A stretch of 9,570 nucleotides of DNA, taken from positions 1 through 9,570 of the forward strand of contig JASDTB010000090.1 of the NCBI GenBank assembly GCA_041441455.1. The letters are read 5' to 3'. The position numbers and the translations under genes were made by a program. Numbering within the stretch: position 1 is the stretch's first letter; each line of letters opens with the position of its first letter. The notes under the pieces are model-generated. The model saw only the letters and a list, made by a program, of their open reading frames with translations, searched no databases and was not told where the DNA came from. This DNA is from JAFIHK01 sp041441455 (GTDB lineage: Bacteria; Bacteroidota; Bacteroidia; Bacteroidales; UBA932). Positions 7,349-9,570 of the stretch are shown here, one piece after another.

Positions 7349-8197
7349 AAGCTTAGGTATTTGTGACGGCTCGTCGGCGACTGGAACTCCTGCCATTCTG
7401 AAGGCATCTTGCTTCTCTTCGGCACTTCCACTACCACTTGAAATTATTGCACCGGCGTGGCCCATTCTCTTACCTTGCGGAGCACTGCTGCCGGCTATAT
7501 AAACAGCGACAGGTTTGGTAACCTTCTCTTTTATGTATCTGGCAGCTTGTTCTTCTGCATCACCACCAATCTCTCCAATAAGTGCAATGGAATGAGTCTC
7601 TGGATCGTTTTGAAACATCTCTAAAAGATCGATGTAATATAGACCCGCAACAGGGTCTCCACCAATACCAACAGCCGTAGATTGCCCCATTCCCTCTTTT
7701 GTTAGGTTATAGACAACCTCGTAGGTAAGGGTGCCGCTTCTAGAGATAACGCCTGTGCCGCCTTGGGAGAAGATATTTCCAGGCATAATCCCTATCAAGC
7801 TCTTTCCAGGAGAGATGAGACCAGGACAATTAGGTCCTAAAATTTTAGCACCTTTTGAATAGGCATATTTTCGGGCAAAGATCATATCTAGCGTTGGAAC
7901 ACCCTCAGTAATGCAAATAATCAATTTTACACCAGCATCTGCGGCCTCCATGATTGCATCTTTTACAAAAGGAGCCGGAATGAAGATAATTGAAGTGTCT
8001 GCACCCTCTTTTTCTACAGCCTCTTTAACGCCATTGAAAACTGGAACTGAGCCAACAAATGTGCCCCCTTTGCCAGGAGAGGTTCCTGCTACAACATTAG
8101 TACCATAAGCTACCATCTTTGAAGTGTGAAACCCACCATCGCGACCAGTGATACCTTGTACCACTAACCTTGTATTTTTGTCTATTAGAATACTCAT
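7319..8197 (-). CDS. sucD: succinyl-CoA synthetase alpha subunit
   Basis: This 292-residue protein has the usual family length. With SucC it interconverts succinyl-CoA plus NDP and phosphate with succinate, CoA and NTP in the cytoplasm, a TCA-cycle step. In anaerobic Bacteroidales it probably also links to the succinate/propionate route. Visible marks are the N-terminal CoA-binding Rossmann region (VVQGITGRDGGFH, 12-24), SPGKGGT (40-46), GPNCPG (121-126), the ligase domain (GIGGDP, 177-182) and the phosphohistidine His247 in GHAGAI, equivalent to E. coli His246. The ATG lies 2 bases after the sucC stop, so translation is probably coupled. The stop at 7319-7321 lies inside the last codons of the convergent receptor gene, with no recognisable terminator between them. 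The C-terminus (IPKLLNTYLKSKV) has a normal length, so the overlap is not an artefact of readthrough. Confidence 0.97.
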   Translation of the reverse strand: MSILIDKNTRLVVQGITGRDGGFHTSKMVAYGTNVVAGTSPGKGGTFVGSVPVFNGVKEAVEKEGADTSIIFIPAPFVKDAIMEAADAGVKLIICITEGVPTLDMIFARKYAYSKGAKILGPNCPGLISPGKSLIGIMPGNIFSQGGTGVISRSGTLTYEVVYNLTKEGMGQSTAVGIGGDPVAGLYYIDLLEMFQNDPETHSIALIGEIGGDAEEQAARYIKEKVTKPVAVYIAGSSAPQGKRMGHAGAIISSGSGSAEEKQDAFRMAGVPVADEPSQIPKLLNTYLKSKV

Positions 8198-8199
8198 TG

Positions 8200-9342
8200 T
8201 TAACTGTTTTTATGGCTCAATTCTACTGCTTTTTTAATTGCCTCTCCCATTGTTGATGCACTAAAGAATGGAGATCCTTTCAACATTTCATTACCCTCTT
8301 TTTCATTAGTGCCAGATAATCTAACAACAATAGGGATATCTGTTGATATAGACTTAAATGCTTCAATCAAACCTTTTGCAACATCATCACATCTTGTTAT
8401 GCCGCCGAAGATGTTAATTAGAACCACATTAACATTTGGGTCGCTTAAGAGAAGCTTCATCGCTTCTATAACTTTACCTGGATTGGAACTTCCTCCAATA
8501 TCTAAAAAGTTTGCAGGTTCTCCTCCATAAAGTTTGATTGTATCCATTGTAGACATCGCCAATCCAGCTCCATTGACCATGCACCCTATTTTCCCATTCA
8601 AGGCTACGAAGCTAAACCCCTTATTCTTAGCCTCTTTTTCGACAATCTCCTCATTAGTTAGTTCTGCCAAACCCTCGATTTCGGACTGACGGTATAGAGC
8701 GTTATCATCGAAGGTCATTTTTGCATCAATAGCTAAAAGTCTCCCTTGCTTTGTTACCACAAGAGGGTTTATTTCAACTAAACTAGCATCTTTTTCGACC
8801 ATAAGAGTGTATAGATTTTTGATCATTGGAACAAACTGTTTTACTATTTCGAATTCGTCGAAAAGGTAAAAACCTGCTTCTCTTGCTTTAAAATCTGTTA
8901 TACCCACTAATGGGTCTATTGGAATTTTATGAATTTTTTCTGGAGTTTTCTTAGCAACATCTTCAATGTCAATTCCTCCCTCGCGACTCAAAATCATAAT
9001 AACAGACTTTGAATTTCTATCTACGACCAGACTCAAATAGTACTCTGATGCTATATCAACAGCCTCTGCTACAAGTACTTTTTCGGTTTTAAATCCATTG
9101 ATTTCCAATCCTAAAATTTTTAGTGCATTTGAAACAAGCTCCTCTTGGTTGTGAACTAGTTTTACACCTCCAGCTTTCCCGCGACCACCAGTGTGGACTT
9201 GTGCTTTAACCACGGCAATCGGTGAGTTGATGCCGGTATAGGCTTGCAAACACGACTCTTTGTCGTGGCATACATTTCCAGTAATAGTTGGAATTCCGTA
9301 TGCTAGAAATAGATCCTTTGCCTGATATTCGTGTATTTTCAT
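8200..9342 (-). CDS. sucC: succinyl-CoA synthetase beta subunit
   Basis: This 380-residue protein supplies the ATP-grasp nucleotide site and succinate binding of succinyl-CoA synthetase. The N-terminus (IHEYQAKDLF) is the canonical family start, which fixes the ATG at 9340-9342. Visible motifs are VHTGGRGKAGGVK (49-61, glycine-rich ATP-grasp loop), EINPLVV (190-196, metal-binding Glu/Asn), AIDAK (204-208, metal-binding Asp), VNGAGLAMSTMD (256-267), and IFGGITRCDD (311-320), followed by RLSGTNEKEG (341-350) in the CoA-ligase domain. No residue that I recognise as essential is missing. ADP versus GDP preference cannot be told from sequence reading alone. The gene leads a two-gene operon with sucD. 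A terminator-like hairpin ends immediately before its start codon, so expression depends on a promoter inside or beyond that hairpin. Confidence 0.97.
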   Translation of the reverse strand: MKIHEYQAKDLFLAYGIPTITGNVCHDKESCLQAYTGINSPIAVVKAQVHTGGRGKAGGVKLVHNQEELVSNALKILGLEINGFKTEKVLVAEAVDIASEYYLSLVVDRNSKSVIMILSREGGIDIEDVAKKTPEKIHKIPIDPLVGITDFKAREAGFYLFDEFEIVKQFVPMIKNLYTLMVEKDASLVEINPLVVTKQGRLLAIDAKMTFDDNALYRQSEIEGLAELTNEEIVEKEAKNKGFSFVALNGKIGCMVNGAGLAMSTMDTIKLYGGEPANFLDIGGSSNPGKVIEAMKLLLSDPNVNVVLINIFGGITRCDDVAKGLIEAFKSISTDIPIVVRLSGTNEKEGNEMLKGSPFFSASTMGEAIKKAVELSHKNS

Positions 9343-9385
9343 AAAAAAAGTTATAGGTTTACTGAATTGACTGTAAACCTATAAC
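9343..9385 (-). terminator. perfect 13-bp hairpin plus T7, terminator of the RND pump gene abutting sucC
   Basis: GTTATAGGTTTAC (9350-9362) and GTAAACCTATAAC (9373-9385) are exact inverted repeats around a 10-base loop. On the minus strand the stem is followed by seven T (9349 to 9343) and then directly by the sucC ATG. The other strand has no T-run, so direction is clear. It lies 29 bases past the RND pump stop codon and would end that transcript. Its contact with the sucC start leaves no separate leader. Confidence 0.83.
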
Positions 9386-9401
9386 AATAAACAATAACAA
9401 A
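9374..9401 (-). promoter_or_regulatory. putative sucCD promoter overlapping the hairpin
   Basis: On the minus strand TTTG (9401-9398) is followed after 16 bases by TAGGTTTA (9381-9374), one mismatch from TAnnTTTG. The spacing is one base shorter than the usual range. The -7-like element sits in the first arm of the hairpin, so transcription would start in or near the loop and the sucC mRNA would lack that arm, escaping termination. This is inferred from position and consensus only. Confidence 0.33.
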
Positions 9402-9414
9402 AGTTTGGATATAA

Positions 9415-9570
9415 CTAAGCTCTTTTTAACTTCTTCATTAGTAAATCCTTTGCGCTTTCAACTATGATGTATACTACTGGAACAATGACAAGAGAGAGCA
9501 ACATTGAGCTAGTCATACCACCGATAAGTGCCCATCCAAGTCCGTTTTTCCACTCACTACCTGCGCCAGA
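9415..9570 (-). CDS. RND efflux pump inner-membrane subunit, AcrB/MexB family (C-terminal fragment)
   Basis: Fifty-one codons of the C-terminus read in frame from the window edge to a TAG at 9415-9417. The sequence GSEWKNGLGWALIGGMTS followed by MLLSLVIVPVVYIIVE matches the end of the last transmembrane helices of hydrophobe/amphiphile or heavy-metal efflux RND transporters. These use proton motive force with a membrane-fusion protein and a TolC-like channel to export compounds. A basic cytoplasmic tail (KKLKRA) closes the protein. The rest of the gene lies outside the window, so substrate class and integrity cannot be judged. A strong terminator follows, separating it from sucCD on the same strand. 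Confidence 0.9.
   Translation of the reverse strand, partial: SGAGSEWKNGLGWALIGGMTSSMLLSLVIVPVVYIIVESAKDLLMKKLKRA

Noticed and set aside
7911..8530. Plus-strand open frames at 7911-8108 and 8309-8530
   Set aside because: They are antisense to sucD and sucC; the translations mirror conserved motifs of those genes.
9415..9570. Possible truncated RND pump pseudogene
   Set aside because: The frame is intact to the window edge and ends like a normal family member; the truncation is due to the window only.
1..9570. CRISPR arrays, tRNA/rRNA genes, insertion sequences, phage attachment sites
   Set aside because: I saw no direct repeat arrays, cloverleaf or rRNA-like segments, transposase or integrase motifs, or flanking inverted repeats in the window.

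Overview
The window looks like chromosomal DNA of an anaerobic Bacteroidota, most likely a Bacteroidales member. The evidence is a TonB-dependent receptor with an N-terminal carboxypeptidase-regulatory-like domain, a secreted tricorn-type S41 peptidase, a small His-rich membrane protein of a type I associate with this phylum, AT-rich intergenic DNA, mostly absent Shine-Dalgarno sequences, and promoter-like TTTG / TAnnTTTG pairs. Genus-level assignment is not possible from the sequence alone.

Left part (1-1279): a possible 3' end of an unrecognised + strand gene lies at the edge. It is followed by an AT-rich orphan lipoprotein gene on the minus strand (145-948). A 331-bp gap then holds a candidate tiny + strand cistron of 25 codons (1153-1230) with its own Shine-Dalgarno-like sequence, ending just before a strong hairpin terminator (1223-1270).

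Middle (1280-7348): a large monocistronic minus-strand gene encodes a periplasmic tricorn-like peptidase (beta-propellers, PDZ, S41 catalytic domain). Divergent from it is a probable two-gene + strand operon: a small membrane protein with three His-x-His pairs, then a TonB-dependent receptor whose plug carries a Cys-x-x-Cys motif. Together they suggest an outer-membrane uptake system, possibly for a metal or metal complex. This is the best candidate here for an incompletely described system.

Right part (7319-9570, minus strand): sucC and sucD encode the beta and alpha subunits of succinyl-CoA synthetase and form a tight two-gene operon with a 2-nt gap. The sucD end overlaps the receptor gene tail to tail by 30 bp. 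A perfect 13-bp hairpin with a T-tract, acting as terminator of an upstream RND efflux pump gene, directly abuts the sucC start codon. A possible sucC promoter overlaps that hairpin. The last 156 bases are the C-terminus of the RND (AcrB-family) inner-membrane pump.
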